Assembly: GCF_000069225.1 (NCBI RefSeq)
Contig: NC_010408.1
Location: 30,792-94,791, forward strand
Source of the DNA: Clavibacter sepedonicus
GTDB lineage: Bacteria; Actinomycetota; Actinomycetes; Actinomycetales; Microbacteriaceae
Reading direction: 5' to 3'
Length of the DNA stretch: 64,000 nt
The position numbers and the translations under genes are program-made. Each line of letters begins with the position of its first letter. Position 1 is the stretch's first letter. The notes below the pieces were generated by a model that had not been told where the DNA came from, made no database searches, and saw nothing but the letters and a program-made list of their open reading frames with translations. Shown here one piece after another: positions 25,379 to 34,032 of the stretch.

Positions 25379-26979
25379 CAGTTCGCTCCGGTGTAGAAGA
25401 ACTCGTCGTCGAGACCGGCTCGACGGAGGGTCGCGGCAAGGTCGGTGCTGGGCTTCTCCGGCATGTCGTACTGCTGCTTGTCGTAGTTCCAGGCGACCAG
25501 ACGCGCGGCCATGGGGATCTGCTTGTTCGGCTGGGCGATGACTTCGGCGATCTCGGACACGATGCGGCGGCTGGTGCCGTCCGCGGTGGTGATGGTGTCG
25601 AGGTGCACGACGATGTTGATGCTGCGGAGCACCTGGCGCATGGGTGATGCATCGTCGCTGAGGCGCTGTTCCTCCATGAGGATGTCGACGAACCGGTCAA
25701 GTGCGTCAGCGGCGTTGCGGGCGTGGATGGTGGAGATGGAGCCCATGCCGGCCTTCATCGCGCGGATGGCGATGGGTCCTTCGGGGCCGCGGATCTCGCC
25801 GAACAGGATGCGCTTGGCGGAGGACCGGAGGGCGGCGAGGAAGGCGTCTTCAAGGGTGAAGCGGGCCTCCATGTCGGTGCCGGCGAGGGCGTAGGGGACG
25901 CACTCGAAGTCCTGGACTTGGGCGTGGCGGTGGGCGAGCTTTCCGAGGTAGAGCTCGCGTTCCGTCTCGATGGTGACGATCTTGTCGTCGCGGGGCACGG
26001 CGGACATCCAGCCGCGGAGGAATGTGGTCTTGCCGGTGCCGGCCCAGCCGGAGACGAGGGCGGAGAGGTTGGCGCGCACGAGCGCGTCCAGGAGCTGTCT
26101 CATCTTGGGCGTGATGGTGCCGAGCTCGACGAGGTTGTCGAGGTCGATGTCGACGTGGTTGTGCTTGCGGATGGTGATGTTGGGGACGGAGTTGTTGGGG
26201 CGTCCGACGCCGGCGAAGCGGGCGCCGCCGATGTCGAGGTCGACGCGACCGTAGGGTCGGCTGAACGCGCGGCCGCGCCAGCTGGCGATGTCGTAGATGA
26301 TCCGCTCAAGGTCGTCGACGTTGTCGGCGCAGGCGGGGCGTCGCTCCTTGCGGCCGTTGGTCTTGGTGACCATGACGTTGTCGTGGCCGACGATGGAGAT
26401 GTCCTCGACGTCCTCCTCGCGGAGGTACTGCTGGAGCCGGCCGTATCGGAAGACCGAGTCGAAGACGGCCTGGACGTACTGAGCACTCAAGGCATCGGAC
26501 CACTCCTTCTCCGGGCCGCTGTTCATGCCGACCTGGCGGACGTGCTCCTTCACGCGCTTCTCGATTTGCGCGAGGACGCTCTCCTCGTAGGGAGTCTCAG
26601 GGGTTGCGGACGCTGTGGCGACGTCGAAGTCCTGGCGGCTGCGGCTGGATGCCGTGTCGATGTCCAAGGCCTTGACGAACCGGTCGACCTGGCGCCAGTC
26701 GATGGCGTTGGCTCCGGGACCGGCGACCGCCTCGAGACGCATCCGCGCCTCGGGGGTGCGGGGCCGCTTGAGAGGTTCGTCGGCCGACAACGGAGCCTCG
26801 GCCTCAGGAGCCGCGGAATCGACGAGGTGGAGCGTGGGCTGCCTGGTGGAGGCGGCGAAGAGGTGCGCCTGGCCGGTCGGGGCAGGGCGATGAGTGACAG
26901 GGATGTTGGCTGGACTGGTGAGGTCGGCGAGGAACGGGCGCTGGCTCATGTCGATCTCGGGTGCGGTCTCGTCGGTCAT
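25378..26979 (-). CDS. tadA: TadA/CpaF secretion ATPase of the tad pilus
   Basis: This encodes 533 residues. I chose the ATG at 26979, one base overlapping the upstream stop; a GTG one codon earlier is possible. Typical GspE/VirB11-family features are Walker A GWAGTGKTTFLR (near residue 310), the Asp-box region with ETERELYLGK, RILFGEIRGPE and GSISTIHARNAADALDRF. It powers pilus assembly from the cytoplasm. The first ~100 residues are an unrelated acidic extension. Confidence 0.95.
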   Translation of the reverse strand: MTDETAPEIDMSQRPFLADLTSPANIPVTHRPAPTGQAHLFAASTRQPTLHLVDSAAPEAEAPLSADEPLKRPRTPEARMRLEAVAGPGANAIDWRQVDRFVKALDIDTASSRSRQDFDVATASATPETPYEESVLAQIEKRVKEHVRQVGMNSGPEKEWSDALSAQYVQAVFDSVFRYGRLQQYLREEDVEDISIVGHDNVMVTKTNGRKERRPACADNVDDLERIIYDIASWRGRAFSRPYGRVDLDIGGARFAGVGRPNNSVPNITIRKHNHVDIDLDNLVELGTITPKMRQLLDALVRANLSALVSGWAGTGKTTFLRGWMSAVPRDDKIVTIETERELYLGKLAHRHAQVQDFECVPYALAGTDMEARFTLEDAFLAALRSSAKRILFGEIRGPEGPIAIRAMKAGMGSISTIHARNAADALDRFVDILMEEQRLSDDASPMRQVLRSINIVVHLDTITTADGTSRRIVSEIAEVIAQPNKQIPMAARLVAWNYDKQQYDMPEKPSTDLAATLRRAGLDDEFFYTGAN

Positions 26980-27821
26980 CACACTGCCTTCCGGTCGAGG
27001 TCGCTGGTGCTGTGCTCGTCGATCGCGGTGACCGCGCGACGGATCGCCTGGCGGTAGGAGTTGCGCTGCGGCTTAGGGTCAGGTCGGCCGAGCGAGAATA
27101 CGGCTGCGCCGTCGGGGTCGAAGGGGAGGACGGCAAGGACGGGCATGACGTTCTTGTCGAAGGAGGAGGCCGGGATGGGCTCGGCTGGTGCGTCCGTGAG
27201 GAGGAGGCGGTACTTCTCGGCGCGTCCGACGCCGTCGAGGCGATCTGCGAGATCGGGGAGCTGGAGGCGCCGGTACATGCGGTTGAGGTCGACCATCGTG
27301 CTCGAGGCGATCGTGAGCACCTGGTCGGCGCCGTCGAGGATTGGGAGGCGGATGTCCTCGGGGTCGATGCGGCCGAGGTCGATGAGGACGTCGAAGCCGG
27401 CCTCGCTCAGCGATCGGAAGAGGCTCGGGAATCTGGCCCAGAGACCCTGAACTCCGTCGACGATGCCCAGCTGGAAGAACCCGGGGACGACCCACATGCG
27501 GTGCTGGGCGGGGATGGCGGGGATGGGGGTCTGCGGGATCTCGGGGAGCTCATGGACGGCGATGGCGAGACCGCATGCGGGGTAGATGAGGTCCTGCCAG
27601 GTCAGGAGGCCGCGGGAGAAGGCGACGGCGACCTTGTCGAGGCCACCGACTTCGGGGCGGAGGTTGGAGCGGAAGAACCCAGCCATGGCGGAGGTGACGT
27701 TGTGGGTCTCGGCCTCGAACACGATGACCGGGCGTGGCCAGTAGACGGCAGCCGCGAACGTGGCAGTGGTGACGCCGGGCGAGCCGGCGAAGGAGGTGAA
27801 GGCGATGACGGTCACGATCAC
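26979..27821 (-). CDS. TadZ/CpaE-like MinD-superfamily protein with altered P-loop
   Basis: This encodes 280 residues from a GTG at 27821 that overlaps the upstream stop (GTGA). It shows the MinD/ParA architecture (start VIAFTSFAGSPGVTTAT, then FDVLIDLGRID), but the P-loop lacks both lysines of the usual KGGxGKT. Position directly before tadA fits the TadZ/CpaE localisation factor. Relatives in actinobacterial tad loci often show the same GSPGVTT loop, so the change is probably a family trait. Confidence 0.8.
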   Translation of the reverse strand: MIVTVIAFTSFAGSPGVTTATFAAAVYWPRPVIVFEAETHNVTSAMAGFFRSNLRPEVGGLDKVAVAFSRGLLTWQDLIYPACGLAIAVHELPEIPQTPIPAIPAQHRMWVVPGFFQLGIVDGVQGLWARFPSLFRSLSEAGFDVLIDLGRIDPEDIRLPILDGADQVLTIASSTMVDLNRMYRRLQLPDLADRLDGVGRAEKYRLLLTDAPAEPIPASSFDKNVMPVLAVLPFDPDGAAVFSLGRPDPKPQRNSYRQAIRRAVTAIDEHSTSDLDRKAV

Positions 27822-28513
27822 TTCCCTTCGGGAGTGAGGTAGATCGCCACGGCCCCGGCAGCTGCCCGGCTGGTGAGGTCCGCTGCGGCCGTCGCGGGCA
27901 CGTAGACGTCGACGGTAATGGTGTCGGCGGCTTCATCACGCGCGGTGGCCGAGACGTCTCCCGCGACGGCAGAAGACCCGCTGGTGACCGCTCCTGTAGC
28001 AGCAGCAGCCGCATCGGCGGCGACGGGAACGATCGCGACATGGTCGTCGGCGACGAGCGCCTGTGCGGGGAGCTGGGTGCGCTTGAGGGTCAGCCCAACG
28101 AGCGCCTTGCCGTCGGGGACGCTGAGGGCCGGCGCCACGGAGGACGACGTGACGAGGCTGCCGGCGGGGAGGTCGACGGTGGCGGTCTGCCCGATGACGT
28201 CCGCGGCATCCGCGACCGGGATCCCCTGGGTGTTCTGGCCCTGCGAGATGTCGAGGGTGCCGAGATCGGTCTGGCTGATGATCTGCCCTCGAGCAATGTC
28301 GCGGCTGCTGACGAACACCTGCTGGCTGTTCGAGTTGGAGGAGTAGATGAAGACCCCGCCAAGTGCGCCAGCGACGATAAGCGCGATGGCACCCGCCTTC
28401 CATGTCCACGGTCGCTTCACGCGCACAGGGGTGATGGAGTCCGCCCGCGCGGCTGAGCTCGGTGCGCGGGTGGCGGTGGCGCTCGTGGCGGGAACGGCGT
28501 CTGTGACAGTCAC
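27818..28513 (-). CDS. CpaB/RcpC-like SAF-domain protein
   Basis: This encodes 231 residues. I chose the GTG at 28513 with AGAGGA about eight bases upstream; a TTG one codon earlier is possible. One membrane helix (WKAGAIALIVAGALGGVFIY) is followed by an SAF domain: VFVSSRDIARGQIISQTDL, LPAGSLVTSSSVA and VGLTLKRTQLPAQAL. It is the first gene of the tad operon, about 25 bases downstream of block B of promoter copy 2. Confidence 0.88.
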   Translation of the reverse strand: MTVTDAVPATSATATRAPSSAARADSITPVRVKRPWTWKAGAIALIVAGALGGVFIYSSNSNSQQVFVSSRDIARGQIISQTDLGTLDISQGQNTQGIPVADAADVIGQTATVDLPAGSLVTSSSVAPALSVPDGKALVGLTLKRTQLPAQALVADDHVAIVPVAADAAAAATGAVTSGSSAVAGDVSATARDEAADTITVDVYVPATAAADLTSRAAAGAVAIYLTPEGK

Positions 28514-28536
28514 CAAGTTGTCCTCTCGTGGGTCCT

Positions 28537-28574
28537 ACCTACAAGGGGTGGCCTCCGACGAGTGAAGTGGGTCA
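28537..28574 (-). promoter_or_regulatory. Bipartite promoter-like element, copy 2 (tad operon)
   Basis: On the minus strand, TGACCCACT (28566-28574), 15 bases, then CACCCCTTGTAGGT (28537-28550). It lies directly upstream of the CpaB-like gene; the block B end is about 25 bases from the start codon, so TAGGT could serve as the -10 of a short-leader transcript. Confidence 0.8.
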
Positions 28575-28646
28575 AATTTGCCCCCACGAGTTCTGTGCCT
28601 CCCGTCGACGGCTCCCCCGGGAGCTGCATCGACGGCAGTCTAGGCT

Positions 28647-28668
28647 GCTTGTGGTTTTTTCCACAAGC
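28647..28668. repeat. Perfect inverted repeat with T6 loop
   Basis: GCTTGTGG (28647-28654) and CCACAAGC (28661-28668) flank TTTTTT. It lies just beyond the end of the leftward HTH gene and upstream of the tad promoter. No T-run follows the stem, so an operator is as likely as a terminator. Confidence 0.5.
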
Positions 28669-28693
28669 GCCGTGTTCCTGGAAAGATGCCAGG

Positions 28694-29029
28694 CTAGAGC
28701 GGACCGCGAATGGTGCGTCGGTATTCGTCCACAGCCCCGTCGAAGGCGGTCGCATCGGCTCGCCACTGCAGCCGGTTGCCCCCACCACCACCGCGGCCGG
28801 CGACGTCGGGATCTTGCTCCGGGATCAGGAAGCCCGCAGCGACGAGCGGCCTGATGTGCGCCTCGACACCCGCCCGGGTGAGTCCGAGTTCACTCATCAA
28901 GGTCGTCGCAGTACAGGGGCCATCCCGGAAGGCGATCTGGAGGATCCGCGCACGCGTCTCGGAGTAGCCAAGAGCGCGTGCTGACGATGCGAGGTACGGC
29001 GCATTCGCCGATTCGTCTCCAACCGTCAT
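28694..29029 (-). CDS. Small winged-helix regulator
   Basis: This encodes 111 residues from the ATG at 29029 (GGGGGA ten bases upstream). A winged-helix pattern is visible: LGYSETRARILQIAF, CTATTLMSELGLTRAGVEAH and IRPLVAAGFLIPEQD. It lies between the tad promoter and a divergent gene of unknown function and could regulate either. Confidence 0.75.
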   Translation of the reverse strand: MTVGDESANAPYLASSARALGYSETRARILQIAFRDGPCTATTLMSELGLTRAGVEAHIRPLVAAGFLIPEQDPDVAGRGGGGGNRLQWRADATAFDGAVDEYRRTIRGPL

Positions 29030-29204
29030 GGATCCATCATCCCCCATGCGTCGCGCCATGACCCCAGCCCCGCCACCTGCGGCCCTCTGCGTCAACGCCA
29101 CCGTATCTTCGCCTTCGACGCAGGCCGAGTATTTCGATGAAACGTCGCTTAGGCGGGACGGCCACGCGAGCCCACTTTGCTTGACGAAGTGCCACACTTG
29201 CCAC

Positions 29205-30725
29205 ATGGACCGACAGAACGTGCTGCCTCGCTTTCCTGACTCGCCAACCGATTTGTCTCAATTGCGCGCCGATCCGGTATCGATTCACGTTGCGCCCTGG
29301 TTTTTTGGTGGCGTACCTGATGACATGAGCACCTTTGTTGCCTGGGACTTGACGCGCACCGGTGACGCCTATATGGGCCGAACTATAGAAAGCGTCAACG
29401 GCACGAAGCCCAACTTAGTGCGCACATCTAGGCTTGGTTTGGCTGCGGATCTTTCCGACCCGCGTGGGTACGACCGAGTCGCCGAACGACTGAGGTATCA
29501 CGACGATATCACCCAGAATCGTGGATCGTGGGAACTAGCCCGACAGCTGCAGAAGGGGATCAGTGAACGCTACCCAAAGGAAGTTGCGCACGCCCTGGCC
29601 ATATTCCGCGTACTCGTCAGTGGAGCAGAGGCCGCGAGTGATCTTCCCATGGTGATTACGAGTGCGACCGAAGGCTTGCGTGCCTCCAACTTTCACCATG
29701 CAGCACTCTTCTTAGTCGAATCGACTGATCGCCTGAGCCGACGGTACGGCGTCGCGCGTGCCATGCTGCACACCGGAGACCACGCCCCCGAACCTGACGC
29801 CAAAGAAGTCGACTTCTCGTCGTCGATTCGTCTCATGGAAGATGTGAATGTAGGCCTCTCCGCGTATCTAGAACCATTGGTTACTAGCCTCAGCCCTCAC
29901 ATATGGGCCACTACCGCCCCACGCCCCGGCGGGGTGATCGTGTTTATATTCGGGATCGCCATTAGCGCGAAGCCTATCCTCGACCTTGACCTCCTGGCCC
30001 TTTCCGAGCGGCCTGCTGGCGTAAAGGCGTTCATGGGGCTGGATGCTATTCCCCCAACCGCATATCCGGCGGCCTTGCGCTGGTGGACGAAGCAGCTCGA
30101 CATCGTGTTCTCTCACCTTACCCAACCTGCAAATTATGTTTTAGATGGTCAGTACCATGCTCCATCCGCAGTGGAGCGCATGCTCGCGTTTGAGCAGCTT
30201 TGCCGTTCGGTTCAGGTCATAGGCAGCTCTCGAGATGGTCACGCCCGTCGTCTTGCGCTTTTTCACACACTCGATTCACTTGGCGGACTGAACAAGACGC
30301 TGACCCGCGATCGAGCGACCACGCTGTCAAAGATGCAGGCCGTACTTGCGGACTTAGAGACGCGTCTTCCATTCGACATCCAGGCTGTCTTATTGCCTCG
30401 CGCTCACGCCGCGGTGGCGGCTTTGCAGGACGTCCAAAACGGCTTCTTCATGGTCTCACGGATTCGTGGGAACGAGATTCTACTGCCAGATAAGCATGGC
30501 GGCGAGAGCTTGGTGCCACTCGCCACCGCCGCACGGGAGTGGCTGACGGTGTTGCGGAACAGCCAGCATGGAATGGATAAGGCACCGACGCCACGCACTC
30601 GCGCTTTACTTTCGGCACATACCGGAGATCTGTCGCCCCGTATTGCGGATCTGGCGTGGCTGAGCTTGCTTGAAATATTGGCGCGGCCTGACCTTCTAGT
30701 TCGCGCCCCACGTGCTTCTCATTAG
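29205..30725 (+). CDS. Unknown 506-residue protein of atypical composition
   Basis: I chose the ATG at 29205; the frame is open further upstream but that part overlaps the divergent HTH gene and is less protein-like. No known domain is recognised. The protein is globular, with FHHAALFLVESTDRLSRRYG, ALRWWTKQLDIVFSH and a late PRTRALLSAHTGDLSPRIAD; a short hydrophobic stretch GGVIVFIFGIAI lies near residue 245. Codon use is richer in T and A (TTG, TTA, CAT) than neighbouring plasmid genes, which suggests recent transfer as cargo. The function is unknown. Confidence 0.7.
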   Translation: MDRQNVLPRFPDSPTDLSQLRADPVSIHVAPWFFGGVPDDMSTFVAWDLTRTGDAYMGRTIESVNGTKPNLVRTSRLGLAADLSDPRGYDRVAERLRYHDDITQNRGSWELARQLQKGISERYPKEVAHALAIFRVLVSGAEAASDLPMVITSATEGLRASNFHHAALFLVESTDRLSRRYGVARAMLHTGDHAPEPDAKEVDFSSSIRLMEDVNVGLSAYLEPLVTSLSPHIWATTAPRPGGVIVFIFGIAISAKPILDLDLLALSERPAGVKAFMGLDAIPPTAYPAALRWWTKQLDIVFSHLTQPANYVLDGQYHAPSAVERMLAFEQLCRSVQVIGSSRDGHARRLALFHTLDSLGGLNKTLTRDRATTLSKMQAVLADLETRLPFDIQAVLLPRAHAAVAALQDVQNGFFMVSRIRGNEILLPDKHGGESLVPLATAAREWLTVLRNSQHGMDKAPTPRTRALLSAHTGDLSPRIADLAWLSLLEILARPDLLVRAPRASH

Positions 30726-30744
30726 CGAGTGAGCCGATCGGCGG

Positions 30745-31473
30745 CTAGATGTACGAAGCCTCTGCCGCAATCGACAGGCGCTTGCGAATGCGCTTCAGGC
30801 GCGTGCGCAGTCCGTCGACGGTGATCTTCAGGTCGGCAGCGATCGTCATGTGGGACTCGTCTCCCAGGGACGCGCGGCTCAGCAGAGCCACCTCGCTGGA
30901 GGTGATGACGTTGGTGTCCACGGCCCACGTGAACAGGTTGGCCAGCTGTGCGTCGGGGCTCTCGCCCGGGTCCTCCCACGCGCCGGCGACATGCTCGAGG
31001 ATCTCGTCGGACACCGGGTGCGTGTGGCTGGCGATCACGCGGTCGTTGGCGGTCGCCGCCGGCGCGAGGATGCTCAGCATTCCCATGGTCAGGTTCGCCA
31101 TGACACGTCGGCTGAGGTGGAGCTTGTACGTGCGGATGCTCTCCCACGCAGCTCCGAGAGCGAAGCCCACGCGGTCCGTGCGGTCGAGTTCATCGAGGGC
31201 TCGGACGCGGTGCGCCATCCGTCGGGCCGCCGGCACGAGGGCCTGCACCAGGATTCGCTCAGCGCCTCGATGTCCCTCGCGCGCCAGGCAGAGCAGAGCG
31301 TGCAGCAGCTCGTCCTGTTCGGCGCCGGTGGCAGTCCGGATCCTCTCGAGCAGGACGTCGCCGCGCTGCGCGCCGAGCGCCCCGTAGACGCTCATCCGCC
31401 CGGCGAGATCGGTGTCCCACTCGATGTTCAGCTTCGTGATCAGCGGCGTGATGGGGCTGGCGGTGGCAGTCAT
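30745..31473 (-). CDS. Sigma-70-like regulatory protein
   Basis: This encodes 242 residues from ATG 31473 with AGGAG seven bases upstream. The middle part (AERILVQALVPAARRMAHRV, then FALGAAWESIRTY) has the spacing of sigma region 2, and the C terminus (ITSSEVALLSRASLGDESHM then IAADLKITVDGLRTRLKRIR) has a region-4-like helix-turn-helix. It is divergently transcribed from the conjugation operon, whose promoter carries copy 3 of the bipartite element. It may be a plasmid-borne sigma or activator for the four elements. Family assignment is by pattern only. Confidence 0.6.
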   Translation of the reverse strand: MTATASPITPLITKLNIEWDTDLAGRMSVYGALGAQRGDVLLERIRTATGAEQDELLHALLCLAREGHRGAERILVQALVPAARRMAHRVRALDELDRTDRVGFALGAAWESIRTYKLHLSRRVMANLTMGMLSILAPAATANDRVIASHTHPVSDEILEHVAGAWEDPGESPDAQLANLFTWAVDTNVITSSEVALLSRASLGDESHMTIAADLKITVDGLRTRLKRIRKRLSIAAEASYI

Positions 31474-31524
31474 GCGGCGCTCCTGGAGAGACGGTCAGTG
31501 GTCTCCCCCGACGGTCCTCACGAG

Positions 31525-31545
31525 GCGTGTACCCCCGCGTGTACC
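31525..31545. repeat. Direct repeat upstream of the sigma-like gene
   Basis: GCGTGTACC occurs at 31525-31533 and 31537-31545, a 12-bp period, about 50 bases upstream of the sigma-like start codon. It could be a binding site for a regulator of that gene. The rest of 31474-31660 holds a short hairpin (GGGCCCGCAAACATGCGGGT) and no gene. Confidence 0.4.
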
Positions 31546-31660
31546 GCCTTGGCCCCGCGACATCGGACGCGTGTCTTCGTCCGCTTGGCGCGCTGACGGG
31601 CCCGCAAACATGCGGGTCGCACGCGTGTGCTGGGGGTTCTGCAGATCCGTCGAAGTTTTT

Positions 31661-31698
31661 TGACCCACTCCCCCTCGCAGATCGCACCCCTCATAGGT
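31661..31698 (+). promoter_or_regulatory. Bipartite promoter-like element, copy 3 (conjugation operon)
   Basis: TGACCCACT (31661-31669), 15 bases, CACCCCTCATAGGT (31685-31698). It is preceded by a T-run and lies 40 bases before the start codon of the first gene of the rightward operon. Same blocks and identical spacing as copies 2 and 4. Confidence 0.8.
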
Positions 31699-31738
31699 GA
31701 CGGGCCAAATCGGTCCGACCCGTGAAGGGAGAGACCCG

Positions 31739-31981
31739 ATGGCCACCGACCGACCCGCCACCCGCGCACCGGAGATCACCGACGAGCTCCTCGTCGAGCT
31801 GCAGAGCCACGCGACCGTCCTCGCCGCGAAGGACCAAGCCGAGGAGATCGCCCTCGACCTCCACGAGGACCCGTTCAGCCCGACGACCCGCAGCAGGGTC
31901 CTCGGCTGGTTCAAGTCCGACACCTACCGCGCCGCCACTCAGCGCGCCCGTGCCCTCCGTGGGGCCCCGGAGGTGGAGTGA
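31739..31981 (+). CDS. Small hypothetical protein, first gene of conjugation operon
   Basis: This encodes 80 residues from the ATG at 31739 with GAAGGGAGAG upstream. It is charged and helical (ITDELLVELQSHATVLAAKD), with no membrane segment and no recognised motif. The stop is followed within three bases by the next start. It may be a cytosolic regulator or chaperone of the secretion locus. Confidence 0.65.
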   Translation: MATDRPATRAPEITDELLVELQSHATVLAAKDQAEEIALDLHEDPFSPTTRSRVLGWFKSDTYRAATQRARALRGAPEVE

Positions 31982-31984
31982 CCG

Positions 31985-33013
31985 ATGAAGCTCCTGAAGA
32001 AGAACTCGGCACCGTCCGGGCAGCCCACGCCTCCGCCCGCGCCCGCGCTCGGCGCCACGCCGAAGGCGCCGACGCCGTCGTCCGCGAAGTGGACCAACGG
32101 ATCAGCTCTGGGTGCCCGGGGGGTCTCTGCGCTGGTCGGGATCGCTGTCGTGTGTGGGCCGGTCGCTCTCGGTGCGCAGATGTTCACGTCCAGCGCACCG
32201 GTACAGAGCGCTCCGGCGCAGGCCGAAGCGGCGTTGAGCACAACGCAGCAGTCTGCCGGCGGGTACGCCGTCGGCTACGTCGGCGCATGGCTGAGCTCAA
32301 CCCGTGACGACAGCGCCTCGCTGAGCAACTACTTCGCCGGCTCGACGCTGAGCCTGTCGACGACACCGTTCGAGTACCGCAACATCGCCGTCGCATCTCT
32401 CACGCCGTCCACCGCCGGGGATCTCATGACGGTCGTGGTCGCCGCCGACGTGAAGGACGAGCAACTGTCCGATTCCAAGAAGGCACCATCCTGGCCGCGG
32501 CGGTATTTCCAGGTCGCTGTGAGCACTTCCGGGAGCACGCTCGCCGCCCTCACTCTTCCCGCGCCGGTCGCTGGGCCGGGTTCGACGACCAATGCGCCGC
32601 CAACGGACTACCCAGCGTCGGTTTCGACGGCGGATCCGCTTGGAGGCAGCGTGATGTCGTTCCTCACCTCCTATCTCACGGGACAAGGAGCCGTCGAGCC
32701 TTATACGTCTCCTAATGCGGGTATCAGCGCGATCACGCCGGCGCCGTACACAGCTCTCACGCCCGTCTCCATCACTGCGGACGCCAAGCCCGTGGCCAAG
32801 CCGCAGGACGGCTCCACCGCCGCAGTTCTCGCCACGATCACGACTCAGAACGCAGTCAGCCAGACCCTGACCGCCACATACGCACTGACGCTGACCGCGC
32901 GCGCGAACCGATGGGAAGTCTCCGCCATCGAGGCGGCGCCGAAGGTCTCTACCACGCCCAATGCCACCCCCACCCCTGCACCAACCGGTGCTAGCAGCTC
33001 GGAAGGAAAGTAG
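31985..33013 (+). CDS. TcpC/VirB8-like conjugation protein
   Basis: This encodes 342 residues. A Pro-rich cytoplasmic start and one membrane helix (about 38-62) are followed by two successive domains of NTF2-like pattern, as in TcpC of Gram-positive conjugative elements: YAVGYVGAWLSSTRDDSASL, then VMSFLTSYLTGQGAVEPYTS, and a C-terminal Pro/Thr tail. It probably scaffolds the secretion channel on the outer face of the membrane. GGAGG lies ahead of the ATG. Confidence 0.8.
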   Translation: MKLLKKNSAPSGQPTPPPAPALGATPKAPTPSSAKWTNGSALGARGVSALVGIAVVCGPVALGAQMFTSSAPVQSAPAQAEAALSTTQQSAGGYAVGYVGAWLSSTRDDSASLSNYFAGSTLSLSTTPFEYRNIAVASLTPSTAGDLMTVVVAADVKDEQLSDSKKAPSWPRRYFQVAVSTSGSTLAALTLPAPVAGPGSTTNAPPTDYPASVSTADPLGGSVMSFLTSYLTGQGAVEPYTSPNAGISAITPAPYTALTPVSITADAKPVAKPQDGSTAAVLATITTQNAVSQTLTATYALTLTARANRWEVSAIEAAPKVSTTPNATPTPAPTGASSSEGK

Positions 33014-33015
33014 TC

Positions 33016-33363
33016 ATGTCCGCACTTCTTCTCACCGTCACCGACCCGTCCGTTCTCGCCAACGCCGCTGACCCCCAGGTTCTCGCTGCCGGAATCATGG
33101 CCACCGCGTCGGACCAGCTCACGCAGTTTCAGCAGCTCCTCCTCAAGGCCGCAGGCGTCGCTGGCATCATCTTTCTCGCGAAGATCGCTTACGACAAAGG
33201 TCTGGGTATGGCAGCCGTGCTGAGCGGCGTTCTCGTCGTTGGTGTATTCCTGTGGGCGGTCAACGGTGGAGCCGACTGGTTTCAGAAGCAGGTTTCGGGG
33301 CAGGTCAACACTACGGCGAGCATTGTTCTCGTGACGCCTGAACCGCCTGCGTCGTTGGTCTGA
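33016..33363 (+). CDS. Small two-pass membrane protein (VirB2/TcpD-like position)
   Basis: This encodes 115 residues with two hydrophobic helices (LLLKAAGVAGIIFLAKIAYD and MAAVLSGVLVVGVFLWAV). Size and position between the TcpC-like and TcpE/VirB3-like genes fit a VirB2-like subunit of the channel. Recognition rests on topology and context rather than on sequence. Confidence 0.7.
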   Translation: MSALLLTVTDPSVLANAADPQVLAAGIMATASDQLTQFQQLLLKAAGVAGIIFLAKIAYDKGLGMAAVLSGVLVVGVFLWAVNGGADWFQKQVSGQVNTTASIVLVTPEPPASLV

Positions 33364-33369
33364 GTCGCT

Positions 33370-34032
33370 GTGTCTGATCTGCAGAACGCTTCGCGAGTAG
33401 CAAGGTTCTACACGAGCGCGCGGCGTATTCCGATCTTGCTCGGGAAGTGGCCGAATGGTGGTCGCATTCCGGGGGGTCCGTACCGCATCGTGCAGCTCGT
33501 CGTCGGCAGCCTGGTTTTCGTCATCGGGTGGAACACGCGCTGGCTGTGGGGTGGCTCGCAGATCCCCTTGGCACAGCTCTTCACACTCGTGTTGGTCACT
33601 GCCGCCGCGACCTGGTTATCGGGCCGGATCCCGTCCACGAAGCGGAAGCTCCCGAATCTGCTCATGGACTCCATGACCGCGCTGACCGCACCAGGCCACG
33701 GCACGTACCGGGGCCGCATTTTCCGGTTGGCGCCGCCTCATGTGGCGGGAGGGGCCGTGTTGCTCGGCGACGGGCTGCTCGAACACCCCGCAGATGACAT
33801 CGAGTCGTCTGTAGAGGCGCACGAGCCCGCTGCGGAGTCTGGCCCTAGTTCCGTCGTGCATTCGGCAGCGCCCGTCCTCGTAGCCGCGGCCGACCCGGCG
33901 GACGCTCCTTCGCCTTCATCGGAGGCGACCGAGGGGCTTCCCGACAACGTCATTCCGCTCGTCCCTCGTTCGTCGTACGGGACCGGGCTCGAGCGCCTGC
34001 TGGATCAGGCCCGACGAAAGGAAAACTCATGA
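33370..34032 (+). CDS. TcpE/VirB3-like membrane protein
   Basis: This encodes 220 residues from a GTG at 33370. The N-terminal half (SARRIPILLGKWPNGGRIPG, two adjacent helices, then TAPGHGTYRGRIFRL) has the TcpE/VirB3-like pattern; the C-terminal half is an acidic Ala/Pro-rich cytoplasmic tail. It overlaps the VirB4 N-terminal frame by four bases, as expected for a VirB3-VirB4 pair. Confidence 0.7.
   Translation: MSDLQNASRVARFYTSARRIPILLGKWPNGGRIPGGPYRIVQLVVGSLVFVIGWNTRWLWGGSQIPLAQLFTLVLVTAAATWLSGRIPSTKRKLPNLLMDSMTALTAPGHGTYRGRIFRLAPPHVAGGAVLLGDGLLEHPADDIESSVEAHEPAAESGPSSVVHSAAPVLVAAADPADAPSPSSEATEGLPDNVIPLVPRSSYGTGLERLLDQARRKENS

Noticed and set aside
28566..28576. TTGACC as an ordinary sigma-70 -35 box
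   Set aside because: The only -10-like sequence (TAGGTA) is 28 bases away, too far for a standard promoter.
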